64,000 nucleotides of DNA from contig NZ_PJNW01000008.1 in NCBI RefSeq assembly GCF_002844595.1, positions 1 through 64,000 of the forward strand, given 5' to 3'. This DNA is from Pleomorphomonas diazotrophica (lineage in GTDB: Bacteria; Pseudomonadota; Alphaproteobacteria; Rhizobiales; Pleomorphomonadaceae). The translations under genes and the position numbers were made by a program. Below, in pieces: positions 54,688-62,936 of this stretch (the first letter of the stretch is position 1; each line of letters starts with the position of its first letter). The notes below the pieces were generated by a model that was not told the DNA's origin, did no database searches, and worked only from the letters and a program-made list of their open reading frames with translations.

Positions 54688-56097
54688 ATGAGACCGCCAT
54701 TTTCCCCAAAAAGCCTTCTTTCCCTTGCCGGCGCGACCGCGCTGCCGCTTCTCTCCGCTTCGCCGGCCGCCGCCCATGTCAAATGGTTCGCGCCCTATAT
54801 CGTCGGCGCGCCGCCGCAGCCGATAGCGGCGACGCTCGGCAATATCTGGTTCTGGACCGGCATCGTCCTGGTTCTCGTCTTCTTTCTCGCCACCCGCTTC
54901 GTCGAGCGGTCGCCCGCCGGCGAAGCGATCCTGCAAGGCCTCGATCGCGCTACCGATCCGCTCTGGCTGAGGCTCGATGATTTCGTCCGCGTGGTCATCG
55001 GCGCCTTCTTCGTCGCCATCTTCGCCATCGGCGGCGTCTACCTGACGCCCGACCTCAAGACGCCGGCGGAGTGGGTGTCGTGGATGCAGCTCCTGATCGC
55101 CGCGCTGATCTTCTCGCGCCGGACCCAGCCGCTCGCCGCCGCCGGCATCATCGGCCTCTGGCTCCTGGCGCTGCGCGACTATGACATCTTCCATCTGCTC
55201 GACTATCTGGCGCTCGGCGTCGGCGTCGCCGGCTATCTGGTGCTGGAGGCGATGCCGAACCCCGATTGGCGGGCGCGCCGCTTCGAGGTGCTGCGCTGGG
55301 GCGTCGCCATCGCGCTGATGTGGTCGAGCCTTGAGAAGTTCGCCTATCCCGACTGGTTCTATCCGCTGGTCGAGGAAAAGCCCTTCCTCACCTTCGGCAT
55401 GCCGCGCGACGTGTTCATCCCCATGGCCGGCGTCGCCGAGTTCACCATGGGCTTCGGCCTGATCTGGACGCCGCTGGTGCGCCGCCTGTCGGCGATCGCC
55501 CTCTTCGTCATCTTCAATGCCGCGGTCTATCCCTTCGGGCGGGTCGACCTGATCGGCCACGCCCTGATCATGGCCATCATCGTTGCCATCGCCGCCGACC
55601 GGACCCGCGAGGTGCATTTCCTGCCAGCGGTGAAGCGGGCGCTGGCCGGCGTGCCGGCCGGCCTTGCAGCGGCGTTGGTCGTGTTCGTCACCGGTTACTG
55701 GGGCCTGCATGTCGCCATCTATGGCGCCGGGGGCAACGTCGGCGCGGCACCGGCCGAGCATCTCACCCACACGCCGAATGCCGAGAATCCGCATGGCGTC
55801 ACCGGCACGAGCGACGGCGTATCCGATGCCGTAAATGCCGCAGCGGCCTATCAGGCGGCCATGGATCGCATGCACGGCCCGATGATGAACGGCATTGCCG
55901 ACCCCGATCCGGACGCCGCCTTTGTCCGTGGCATGATCCCGCACCATCAGGGCGCGATCGACATGGCGGAAACGGTGCTGAAGTTCGGCAAGGACCCTGA
56001 GAACCAGCATTTCGCCCGCGAGATCATCGATACGCAGACGCGGGAGATCTCTGAAATGCGCCAGTGGTTGCGTCAGAGGGGCATCGCCGAACCGTAA
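54688..56097 (+). CDS. Multi-pass membrane protein fused to a DUF305 domain
   Basis: 469 residues from ATG 54688, with GGAG 7 bases upstream. A signal-like N-terminus (LLSLAGATALPLLSASPAAA) is followed by about 8-9 membrane helices (residues 45-360) of unknown type. A periplasmic/C-terminal DUF305 domain follows, with MNGIADPDPDAAFVRGMIPHHQGAIDMA (in parts), typical of small metal-binding proteins such as CopM. The HHxGAxxM motif suggests copper or other metal binding. Fusion to a membrane part is unusual; ends 25 bases into the convergent siderophore gene. Confidence 0.85.
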   Translation: MRPPFSPKSLLSLAGATALPLLSASPAAAHVKWFAPYIVGAPPQPIAATLGNIWFWTGIVLVLVFFLATRFVERSPAGEAILQGLDRATDPLWLRLDDFVRVVIGAFFVAIFAIGGVYLTPDLKTPAEWVSWMQLLIAALIFSRRTQPLAAAGIIGLWLLALRDYDIFHLLDYLALGVGVAGYLVLEAMPNPDWRARRFEVLRWGVAIALMWSSLEKFAYPDWFYPLVEEKPFLTFGMPRDVFIPMAGVAEFTMGFGLIWTPLVRRLSAIALFVIFNAAVYPFGRVDLIGHALIMAIIVAIAADRTREVHFLPAVKRALAGVPAGLAAALVVFVTGYWGLHVAIYGAGGNVGAAPAEHLTHTPNAENPHGVTGTSDGVSDAVNAAAAYQAAMDRMHGPMMNGIADPDPDAAFVRGMIPHHQGAIDMAETVLKFGKDPENQHFAREIIDTQTREISEMRQWLRQRGIAEP

Positions 56098-56810
56098 GGC
56101 CGGCGCCAGTATCCGGAGGTGAGAACCTGATTTCGCGGCAGGATTGCCTCGAAATGCTCGCGCAGGTCGAGCGCGGCGGCCCGCTCGGCCGCCACCCAAA
56201 CCCTGGTCTCAGGGGATAGCGGCGTCTCGCGCATGGCTTTCGCCAGGAGCTGTCCGGGCGGGGCCGTGTTGCGAGGAAGGAAGTGCAGCGCGACGGCCGG
56301 CGGCGCGTCGAGGGCCAGAACGTCGCGTCTGTCGGGCACCTCGAGCCAGACGGTTCCCCGCGCCGCTCGAGGCAGGCCGGCGAGGATGCTCGCCACGGCG
56401 GGAAGGCCGGTCTCGTCGGCGCCCAGCAAGATGTCTTGCGGCGGCCAATCCAGCCTGAACCCGCGGCGCGGTCCGGATATATGAGCCCTGTCGCCGGGGC
56501 GGGCACGCCGCGCCCAGCTCGCGCAAAGGCCCCCGTGCATTGCCATGTCGATGGTGAGCGATCCGGCGCGCCGTTCGCGGACGGTATAGGCGCGGCCGTG
56601 CTTGCGGCCAGCGCCGGGTGAGGGAACATGCAGCTTGATCCACTCGGCCGGCCCTGCCGGATCCTCGTGGTCGGGCTCCAACTCCTTGAGGACGACGCGG
56701 CGCATATGTGGCGTCAGATCGAAGGCCTCGACGACAGTGACGGCCCGTCGCCGGTTGGCCCGGCGGATGGCGTCGAAGCGGTCGAGCTGATCCAGGAGAT
56801 CGGCACGCAT
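56073..56810 (-). CDS. Siderophore-interacting protein, NAD(P)H-dependent
   Basis: 245 residues from ATG 56810 with GGAGG 4 bases upstream. ViuB/SIP fold: RRANRRRAVTVVEAFDLTPHMRRVVLK, GRAYTVRE (FAD-binding region) and LGADETGLPAVASILAGLP (NAD(P)H-binding region). It reduces ferric siderophore to release iron in the cytosol. The gene is convergent with the membrane-DUF305 gene and their ends overlap. Confidence 0.9.
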   Translation of the reverse strand: MRADLLDQLDRFDAIRRANRRRAVTVVEAFDLTPHMRRVVLKELEPDHEDPAGPAEWIKLHVPSPGAGRKHGRAYTVRERRAGSLTIDMAMHGGLCASWARRARPGDRAHISGPRRGFRLDWPPQDILLGADETGLPAVASILAGLPRAARGTVWLEVPDRRDVLALDAPPAVALHFLPRNTAPPGQLLAKAMRETPLSPETRVWVAAERAAALDLREHFEAILPRNQVLTSGYWRRPYGSAMPL

Positions 56811-56943
56811 GAAGCCTCCCTCGTTCGTCCGGATGGAGCATCCGGCCGGTGAGACGCTGATGGCGATCGATAATGGAAAGGTCGGTGGGGATCTCTGCCG
56901 AGACGGCGTGTTTCGCCGTCTCGGACAAAGAAGGGTGGTTAGG

Positions 56944-57525
56944 TCAGCCCGGCGGCGGGCGACGGTTCAACTCGTCGGCGGCGCTGGGCTGGAGCGTCGG
57001 GTCGAAGCCCGTCCAACCGCTTTCGCGGTAGAGCTGTTCGCGCTCGGTCAGGTTGACCGGCGGCGTCTCGTCGAGGAGGCGAGCCACCAGCGCATCCTGA
57101 CTGTCGTCGGTGCGCACCGTCACCATCGTGCCGCCACGGCGGATGGCTTCGGCATAGACCTCCGCCTCCTCGGGCGTCATGCCGGAGCTGGTCAGCGCAT
57201 CGACGATACCGCCGGCCACGCCACCGGCCACGGCGCCGGCCGCGAGACCGGCCAGCGTCGAGACGAACCAGCCGGTCGCCACGATCGGGCCGAGGCCGGG
57301 AATGGCCAAGAGGCCGACGCCGGCCAGCGCGCCGGCGCTGCCGCCCAGTACAGCGCCGATGCCCGAACCGGCCGCGGTGGCTTCGGCGCCGTCGCTCACG
57401 CGGTTGTCCTCGCTCTCCGGCGAGATGACGGAGATGTCGTCGTTGGGGATACGGGCGGCGCGGAGCCGGTCCACCACCGCCATGGCATCGGACCATGTGT
57501 CGTAAAGTCGGGTATGCGTGCTCAT
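56944..57525 (-). CDS. General stress protein 17M-like protein
   Basis: 193 residues. THTRLYDTWSDAMAVVDRLRAARIPNDDISVI is the GSP17M-like domain (YflT). A glycine/alanine-rich hydrophobic segment (IGAVLGGSAGALAGVGLLAI to AGGIVDALTS) follows, then a second ferredoxin-like half and a polar tail. Function unknown; often induced by stress. It sits 68 bases after the small periplasmic protein gene and may share its promoter. Confidence 0.78.
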   Translation of the reverse strand: MSTHTRLYDTWSDAMAVVDRLRAARIPNDDISVISPESEDNRVSDGAEATAAGSGIGAVLGGSAGALAGVGLLAIPGLGPIVATGWFVSTLAGLAAGAVAGGVAGGIVDALTSSGMTPEEAEVYAEAIRRGGTMVTVRTDDSQDALVARLLDETPPVNLTEREQLYRESGWTGFDPTLQPSAADELNRRPPPG

Positions 57526-57593
57526 GATGCTATCCTTCCCAGTTCACTGGTTTCGGGGCGGTTCGGATGACCGCCTGGCAGCCAACCGCCGCG

Positions 57594-57938
57594 TCACTCC
57601 GCGCTGATGGTGCCCTTGTAGTCGACCGCCACGCTGACGGTGGCGCCGTTGCGGCGCGCATGGCCGCGCCAGATACCATCCTCGGTCTGCTTGAGACCGC
57701 TGACGTCGGTGTAGCCGGCCTCTTCAAGCCAGGACTTGGCCTGCGCCTCGGTGAAGCTGTTGGCGCCCGGCTCCAGGTTGGGATTGGCCGGCGTGGTCTG
57801 GGCCGGCGGCGTGTTGGGCGCGGTCGGCGCGGCAGGGTCGGGAGCCGGGGTGGCTGGCTCGGACTGCGTGGAGGTCTGGGCAAACGCGCTGCCGGCGAAG
57901 ACCAGAGCGGTGGCCATGAAGAGCGAGGCGAGTTTCAT
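57594..57938 (-). CDS. Small periplasmic PepSY-like protein
   Basis: 114 residues from ATG 57938 with GGAG 8 bases upstream. Signal peptide (ASLFMATALVFAGSAFAQ), a proline/threonine-rich linker (about 22-60) and a C-terminal domain FTEAQAKSWLEEAGYTDVSG, then WRGHARRNGATVSVAVDYKG, which resembles a single PepSY repeat. Exported. A perfect EcfG-type promoter lies 118 bases upstream, so it is likely stress-induced. Confidence 0.8.
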   Translation of the reverse strand: MKLASLFMATALVFAGSAFAQTSTQSEPATPAPDPAAPTAPNTPPAQTTPANPNLEPGANSFTEAQAKSWLEEAGYTDVSGLKQTEDGIWRGHARRNGATVSVAVDYKGTISAE

Positions 57939-58281
57939 GGGGATCTCCTCGGACACTGAGAGATTGCCGGTGAAGTGGAGCCGGGAGACGGCGACCGGCC
58001 GGCAACTTTGGAGAATGGCGGGGTAGCGCTTGCGGCATTCCCGCTCCGCCTTCTCAACGTCTCGGCGCGGCAATAGTTCCAGGGGGCGGCCCGGCCGACA
58101 GCGGGAACCGTCGCTGTACGTGCCCGTCCGCGCTCGACCGAAAATCGGTCAAATGGCAAACGGGGGCGGAACCGTTTCGCCTCTGGGGAATTCAGTTGGA
58201 GGTGTTTCGTCCAACTCAGCTGGACGTCCGAACTGGGGACCGTCTGCCCGGTTCCTATCGGCTCGAAACTCAAAGCGCATC
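57939..58281. other. Divergent region of the stress cluster
   Basis: 343 bases between the periplasmic protein gene and the sigma gene. It holds the EcfG promoter for the former (58056-58080) and a GGAAC at 58168-58172 that lacks a properly spaced -10. No gene. Confidence 0.5.
58056..58080 (-). promoter_or_regulatory. EcfG-type promoter of periplasmic protein gene
   Basis: On the minus strand GGAAC, 16-base spacer, CGTT: the exact consensus for EcfG general-stress promoters of alphaproteobacteria. Confidence 0.8.
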
Positions 58282-58758
58282 ATGATGTCCGATGATATTC
58301 TCTCTTACTTGCCGGCCATGCGTGCCTTTGCGCGATCTCTATGTGGCAATGCCACGGATGCCGACGATCTGGTCCAGGAAACCCTTGTAAGAGCGATCGA
58401 AAACATCTCCAGCTACACGCCGGGTACCAATCTCCGGGCCTGGCTTTTCACCATCATGCGCAACCGCTTCTACTCCAACTGCATTAAGCAGAAGCGGGAA
58501 CGGACAGGCGATGAGGATTGCGCGTCCCAGCAGCCGACGGTCTCGGCGCAGCAGGAATGGCAGGTTCGGATCAGGGAGCTGGAGAAGGCGCTGGAGGAGC
58601 TGCCCGTTCACTATCGCGAGGCCATCGTGCTGGTGGTGGTGCTGGAGGAAAGCTACGCCCGTGCCGCGGAGATCCTCGAATGCGACATCGGCACGATCAA
58701 GAGCCGCATCAATCGTGGCCGCCGCATGCTGCGCGCCGCCATGGGCGAGGAAATCTAG
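58282..58758 (+). CDS. EcfG-like RNA polymerase sigma factor
   Basis: 158 residues from ATG 58282 (a second ATG lies 3 bases on). Sigma-2: LPAMRAFARSLCGNATDADDLVQETLVRAIENI with the PGTNLRAWLFTIMRN motif; sigma-4: ELPVHYREAIVLVVVLEESYARAAEI and GTIKSRINRGRRML. This is the EcfG (ECF15-like) pattern of general stress sigma factors. Nearby NepR-like gene and several GGAAC-N16-GTT promoters support that. PhyR is not in the window. Its own GGAAC at 58168 has a non-canonical spacer. Confidence 0.88.
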   Translation: MMSDDILSYLPAMRAFARSLCGNATDADDLVQETLVRAIENISSYTPGTNLRAWLFTIMRNRFYSNCIKQKRERTGDEDCASQQPTVSAQQEWQVRIRELEKALEELPVHYREAIVLVVVLEESYARAAEILECDIGTIKSRINRGRRMLRAAMGEEI

Positions 58759-58814
58759 CCAAGCTGATGCTTCGCTTCTGCGCCAGCCAGGCCGAGCAGC
58801 GAAGCGAGGGGAAT

Positions 58815-58839
58815 GGAACTTCTGTCGAGTTTGTCGGTT
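58815..58839 (+). promoter_or_regulatory. EcfG-type promoter of DUF892 gene 1
   Basis: GGAAC, 16-base spacer, GGTT, 165 bases before the ATG at 59004. Confidence 0.75.
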
Positions 58840-59003
58840 GGAATCCTCGCATGCCGCAAGGCGCGGCCAGCCGGCCAGCCCCGAAGCGAGCGGTAGCCGC
58901 AACAACGCGGTTGAGCGTCGACAATCGGCAAGAGAGGCCGTGACCTCTTTCTCTCCCCGAGACGCATGACGACCGGCAGAAACGCAACCCGAGGAGAACA
59001 ACC

Positions 59004-59510
59004 ATGGACGATATCCGCGAACACTATCTGGCTTGGCTCCGCGACGCCCACGCGATGGAAGAGCAGGCCCTCACGATGATGCGCGGCATGCTGTCGCGCC
59101 TCGAGCATTACCCCGTCCTCTGCGCGCGCATGGAAAAGCACATCGCCGAAACGGAACGGCAGGCCGAATCTCTCAGAAAGCTGCTGGAAGGGCGCGACAG
59201 CGGCACGTCGGCCGTGAAGGATGTGCTCGGCAAGGCCACCGCGCTCGGTCAGGCCCTCAGCGGCATGTTCGCCGACGACGAGGTGATCAAGGGCGCCATG
59301 GCGAGCTATACCTTCGAGCAGATGGAGATCGCCGCCTACAAGGTGCTGATCTCGACCGCCGCGGTCCTTGAAGATACGACGGCCATGGCCGTCTTCGAGG
59401 AGAACCTTGCCGAAGAGCAGGATATGGCCGACTGGCTGTTCGATCACCTTGATCAGACGACGCGGATCTTTCTTGCCCGCGACGAAGCCGGTCTCCCCGC
59501 CCGCCGCTGA
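59004..59510 (+). CDS. DUF892 / YciF-family ferritin-like protein
   Basis: 168 residues, four-helix-bundle pattern: HYLAWLRDAHAMEEQALTMM, LCARMEKHIAETERQAESL, SYTFEQMEIAAYKVLI and VFEENLAEEQDMADWLF. The E and H residues on the helices resemble a ferritin-like diiron site. Induced by stress in other bacteria. GGAG is 8 bases before the ATG, and an EcfG promoter lies upstream. Confidence 0.85.
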   Translation: MDDIREHYLAWLRDAHAMEEQALTMMRGMLSRLEHYPVLCARMEKHIAETERQAESLRKLLEGRDSGTSAVKDVLGKATALGQALSGMFADDEVIKGAMASYTFEQMEIAAYKVLISTAAVLEDTTAMAVFEENLAEEQDMADWLFDHLDQTTRIFLARDEAGLPARR

Positions 59511-59594
59511 CCCTCGGGCACTTCCGCGCTGAAATGATCGGACAGACCGTCGCGCCCCGTGCGGCGGTCCTCTTTTTGGGCTGGCTGTGGCGCC

Positions 59595-59807
59595 TTAACG
59601 CGGCCGTGAAGCCTCGTCGGCCGCTTCCGCACCCTGCTGGCGATCCAGTGCCTTGCCGAGTTCGAGGGCCAGCTCGCGCAACCGATCCGGCACGGGCTCG
59701 GCGGCGATGGCGTCGAGGAGACGCCGGGCGGTCGCCCTCAACTTCGAGAGGTCATCCTCCGTCAGTTGCTCGCCGCATGGGTCGTCGGAAGGGTGATTTG
59801 AAGACAT
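59595..59807 (-). CDS. NepR-like anti-sigma factor
   Basis: 70 residues. The core LRATARRLLDAIAAEPVPDRLRELALELGKAL has the two-helix NepR shape with the conserved EPVPDR between helices. NepR binds and inactivates EcfG until PhyR removes it. It is 836 bases from and opposite to the sigma gene, not in the usual phyR-nepR-ecfG order, so its link to this sigma factor is inference. No ribosome site is clear. Confidence 0.6.
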   Translation of the reverse strand: MSSNHPSDDPCGEQLTEDDLSKLRATARRLLDAIAAEPVPDRLRELALELGKALDRQQGAEAADEASRPR

Positions 59808-59963
59808 GATCGCTACAGCTTAGGCGCGCCGTCTGAACATCATGTTACCTGGCAAAGCGCGCCGCACTCCGGTTTTCCATAAAACCGCCGGATCCGGTTT
59901 CACGCAATCCCTTTTGGCGGCCCGGGCCGCTCGAGTGGCCCGGACCGGTGGGCGAACCCATAC

Positions 59964-60770
59964 TTAAAGGTCTGTTGTCTTTGCCTTATTGACCGTTTGA
60001 TCGACCATCGGGTCGCCGGCCGAACGCACACGAAGATTGTTCTGGACGTGTCTGACCCCCGCGCATTGCTCGGCGCAATCCTCGGCCGTCCGCTTGGCCT
60101 GGCGCGAGTCGACATAGCCGGTCAGCGTGACCTCGCCACCGGACACCTCAACCGTGATGTCGGACGCGTCAAGCGTGTCGTCGTCGCTGAGGCGGTCGCT
60201 GACATCCTCCTTGATCCGCTCGTCGGAACGGACATAGCCCTTCGGCCCCTTGCCGCGAAACGAGCCGGTTGATCCGGCGAACCGCCCCTCGTCCGCGCGG
60301 GCCTCGGCAGAGACATAGCGGCTGATCCAGTTGCCCCTTTGAGGCCATCCACCGCGCGGAGAGTCGCCCGGGAAGCTCTGATCATCGTGATCGTCGTAGT
60401 CTCGCTCGGTGCCCGAGCGGACGCCGTAGCCTTCGTTGAAGCGGTCCCGCCCCTCGAAGGATCGATTTCCGCCGCGGCTGCCGAGATCGGATCGTCCGGA
60501 ATCCCGGCGCGCGAAGTCGAAGGCGTGACCGCCGCCGTCCCGTTCGACGCCCCGTCGAGGCGCGCCGTAATAGCCGCCGGTGTCACCCCAATCTCTTCGG
60601 CCCTCGTAGCCGCGGCGGCCACGAAAGGCCTCGTCGTCCCGGTCGAACTCATCGAAGCGCCGCCTGAGCGAGCCCGTTTCATCGTCTTGAACCCAGCGGC
60701 CGGTCAGTCGCTGACGATCGTCGTCATAGTCGCGAGAGGGGAAGTCGCGTTCGTTTCGCCCGTTTGCCAT
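59964..60770 (-). CDS. BON-domain protein with Arg/Asp-rich N-terminus
   Basis: 268 residues from ATG 60770 with AGGAGG 7 bases upstream. Residues 1-165 are a low-complexity, arginine/aspartate/glycine-rich region (SRDYDDDRQR, GYEGRRDWGD and similar). Residues about 190-255 are a BON domain: DERIKEDVSDRLSDDDTLDA, ITVEVSGGEVTLTGYV and AGVRHVQNNLRV. No signal peptide. BON domains bind membranes or other proteins in stress. An EcfG promoter lies just upstream. Confidence 0.85.
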   Translation of the reverse strand: MANGRNERDFPSRDYDDDRQRLTGRWVQDDETGSLRRRFDEFDRDDEAFRGRRGYEGRRDWGDTGGYYGAPRRGVERDGGGHAFDFARRDSGRSDLGSRGGNRSFEGRDRFNEGYGVRSGTERDYDDHDDQSFPGDSPRGGWPQRGNWISRYVSAEARADEGRFAGSTGSFRGKGPKGYVRSDERIKEDVSDRLSDDDTLDASDITVEVSGGEVTLTGYVDSRQAKRTAEDCAEQCAGVRHVQNNLRVRSAGDPMVDQTVNKAKTTDL

Positions 60771-60823
60771 ATCCTGCCTCCTCTGACCGTCTTGCGGCGC
60801 CATGTGCGCCGGTTTCGCATGAC

Positions 60824-60848
60824 AACCAGCAAATCAGCGGATTGTTCC
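60824..60848 (-). promoter_or_regulatory. EcfG-type promoter of BON gene
   Basis: On the minus strand GGAAC, 16-base spacer, GGTT, 54 bases before the ATG at 60770. Confidence 0.75.
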
Positions 60849-60951
60849 GGCCCGAGGGGGTGGCCGGCGTCAGGTCGAGAACGGCTCGCGCCTCGGCATT
60901 GAGCCGAGCCGGCGCGGGCCAGGTCGTCATGGAAGGGGCCTGAGTTGCGAC

Positions 60952-61839
60952 CTAGATCAACGGCTTGCCGCCGGTGACCGCGACGGTGGCACCGGAGACG
61001 TAGCTCGACATGGGCTCAGCCAGCATCACATAGGTCGAAGCGAGCTCGACCGGCTGTGCCGGCCGCTTCATCGGATAGTTGGCGCCGAACTTCGACGTTC
61101 TTTCGCCGGACATGCTGGCCGGAATGAGCGGCGTCCACACCGGGCCGGGGGCGACGCAGTTCACGCGGATGCCCTTTTCGGCGAGCAGTTGCGCAAGGCC
61201 GCCGGTGAAGTTCTGAATCGCTCCCTTGGTCGTGGCATAGGCGAGAAGGCTGGGGCTCGGGTTGTCGGCGTTGATCGAGGCGGTGTTGATGATCGACGCG
61301 CCCGGCTGCATGTGCGGCACCGCCGCCTTGGCGAGGTAGAACATGGCGTGAATGTTCACGGCGAAGGTGCGCTGCCATTCCTCGTCTGGGATTTCATCCA
61401 GGCTCTCGAACGTGTCCTGATGGGCGGCGTTGTTGACGAGAATGTCGATCCGGCCGAACTCGTCGACAACCCGCTTGATCATGTCACGGCAATGGGCGGG
61501 ATCGGCGATGTCGCCAGCGAGCTGCAGGCAGCGGCGGCCGCAGTCGGCCACCAGCCGGGCCGTGTCGGTCGCATCCTCCCGCTCTTCCAGGAAGGACAGC
61601 GCGACGTCGGCGCCTTCGCGGGCATAGGCGATGGCGACGGCCCGGCCGATGCCGCTGTCGCCGCCGGTAATCAGGGCGACCATGCCTTCGAGGCGCCCGG
61701 CGCCGCGCCAGCTCTGCTCCCCATGGTCTGGCAGCGGGTCCATCAGCTTGAAGCTTCCGGGCAGCTCCTGGGTCTGCTCAGGAAAGGGAGGCTTCGGATA
61801 CTCGGGATGGCGGGGCGACGATCCGGACGAGGTAGTCAT
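60952..61839 (-). CDS. SDR family oxidoreductase, YghA-like
   Basis: 295 residues. NAD(P)-binding Rossmann motif ALITGGDSGIGRAVAIAYAREGA, NNAA in LVNNAAHQDTF, catalytic Ser and Tyr-x3-Lys in NTASINADNPSPSLLAYATTKGA, and a 45-residue N-terminal extension (PPFPEQTQELPGSFKLMDPLPDHGE) typical of YghA/YdaD-like stress dehydrogenases. Substrate unknown. It lies in the stress cluster, divergent from the second DUF892 gene. Confidence 0.92.
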   Translation of the reverse strand: MTTSSGSSPRHPEYPKPPFPEQTQELPGSFKLMDPLPDHGEQSWRGAGRLEGMVALITGGDSGIGRAVAIAYAREGADVALSFLEEREDATDTARLVADCGRRCLQLAGDIADPAHCRDMIKRVVDEFGRIDILVNNAAHQDTFESLDEIPDEEWQRTFAVNIHAMFYLAKAAVPHMQPGASIINTASINADNPSPSLLAYATTKGAIQNFTGGLAQLLAEKGIRVNCVAPGPVWTPLIPASMSGERTSKFGANYPMKRPAQPVELASTYVMLAEPMSSYVSGATVAVTGGKPLI

Positions 61840-62047
61840 CTGTCATCTCCTTGGTGATGGTGTCGGCTGCCAAGGCCGAAGAGAAGGGCTGTGACCACGG
61901 CGGGCCTCGGCGCTTTTTGTGATGGCGATCGACATGCCGACCATCACCTCATCTGCCTGGCCTCAGGGTAGAGGTGAGGAAATCGCCAGGGCGGCCGATT
62001 GTTCCCGTCCTTTGTTCAGGTGGAGAGAAGAGATCCTCGAGGGAGGG

Positions 62048-62072
62048 GGAACAAATCTCCTCGTCGCTGGTT
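62048..62072 (+). promoter_or_regulatory. EcfG-type promoter of DUF892 gene 2
   Basis: GGAAC, 16-base spacer, GGTT, 40 bases before the ATG at 62112. Confidence 0.78.
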
Positions 62073-62111
62073 TGACTCCGGCAACCTTTCTTCCAGCGTA
62101 GAGGTAAGACC

Positions 62112-62609
62112 ATGCCGACCAAATCGCTTGACGATCTTTTCCTGGACATGCTCAAGGACGTCTATTACGCCGAGCGCAAGATCCTGAAGGCTCTGCCGAA
62201 AATGGCCCGCGGCGCTCGGTCGCCGGAGGTTCGGGCAGCGTTCGAGAAGCACCGTGACGAGACCGAGGTTCAGGTCGAGCGCCTGCAGCAGGTATTCGAG
62301 CTCATCGGCAAGCCGGCGCGCGGCAAGACCTGCCCGGCCATCGACGGCATCGTCGAGGAGGGCGAGGAAGTCCTCGAATCTTTCGCCGGTTCCGACGCCA
62401 TTGATGCCGGCCTCATCGCCACGGCCCAGGCTGTGGAGCACTATGAGATCGCCCGTTATGGCACCATGTGCCGCTGGGCGGAGCTGATCGGGCAGAAGCA
62501 GGCTGCCAAGCTTCTGAAGGAGACCCTCGCCGAGGAAGAGGCGACCGACCTCGGCCTGACGCGGATCGCCGAAAGCTCGGCCAATCAGGCTGCGCTCAAG
62601 GCGGCCTGA
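62112..62609 (+). CDS. DUF892 / YciF-family protein
   Basis: 165 residues. LFLDMLKDVYYAERKILKALP, FEKHRDETEVQVERLQQVFE, EHYEIARYGTMCRWAELIG and LLKETLAEEEATDLGLTRIA show the four ferritin-like helices with metal-site Glu/His. More typical of YciF than the copy at 59004. Preceded by an EcfG promoter. Confidence 0.9.
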   Translation: MPTKSLDDLFLDMLKDVYYAERKILKALPKMARGARSPEVRAAFEKHRDETEVQVERLQQVFELIGKPARGKTCPAIDGIVEEGEEVLESFAGSDAIDAGLIATAQAVEHYEIARYGTMCRWAELIGQKQAAKLLKETLAEEEATDLGLTRIAESSANQAALKAA

Positions 62610-62632
62610 CCGGAACGGCAGGCCTGCGATAT

Positions 62633-62674
62633 CGGTGTGCGCCATATTCCCCCTCCCTCAGGCGGCGCACACCG
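62633..62674. repeat. Hairpin 1 after DUF892 gene 2
   Basis: Perfect 11-bp arms CGGTGTGCGCC/GGCGCACACCG with a 20-base loop. Confidence 0.6.
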
Positions 62675-62677
62675 GTG

Positions 62678-62708
62678 CGGACGGCTCCATACCCCGTGGA
62701 GCCGTCCG
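62678..62708 (+). terminator. Hairpin 2, terminator candidate
   Basis: Perfect 12-bp arms CGGACGGCTCCA/TGGAGCCGTCCG with a 7-base loop. The following bases AATTGTATG are only weakly T-rich. Confidence 0.65.
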
Positions 62709-62936
62709 AATTGTATGTGAGGCACGCTGCGGGCGGCTGAAGGCTTTGTGCTTTTGAAGCCTTCAGACGAAAGCCGGGACTTGTTCAGCCGGCTATGAAG
62801 TTCCCGAGAGTGCGCGTCGCTTCCGACAAGTAACGACATCCATTTGACTTTTTGCCCGTCAGTTCAAAAGCCCGGATGGGCATTTGCGAAAAATTCATAA
62901 GGGCGCCGTAAATTTGCCTAGACATAAAGGTGAAGG

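Larger units (their letters stand above)
62610..62936. other. Gap with two strong hairpins
   Basis: 327 bases with the hairpins at 62633-62674 and 62678-62708 and the promoter region of the GGDEF-EAL gene. No gene is visible. Confidence 0.5.

Noticed and set aside
58168-58197. EcfG promoter before the sigma gene itself
   Set aside because: GGAAC is present, but the only GTT-like -10 is 20 bases away, outside the normal 16-17.
61981-62005. EcfG promoter for the SDR gene on the minus strand
   Set aside because: GGAAC-N16 is followed by GATT, which misses the GTT core.
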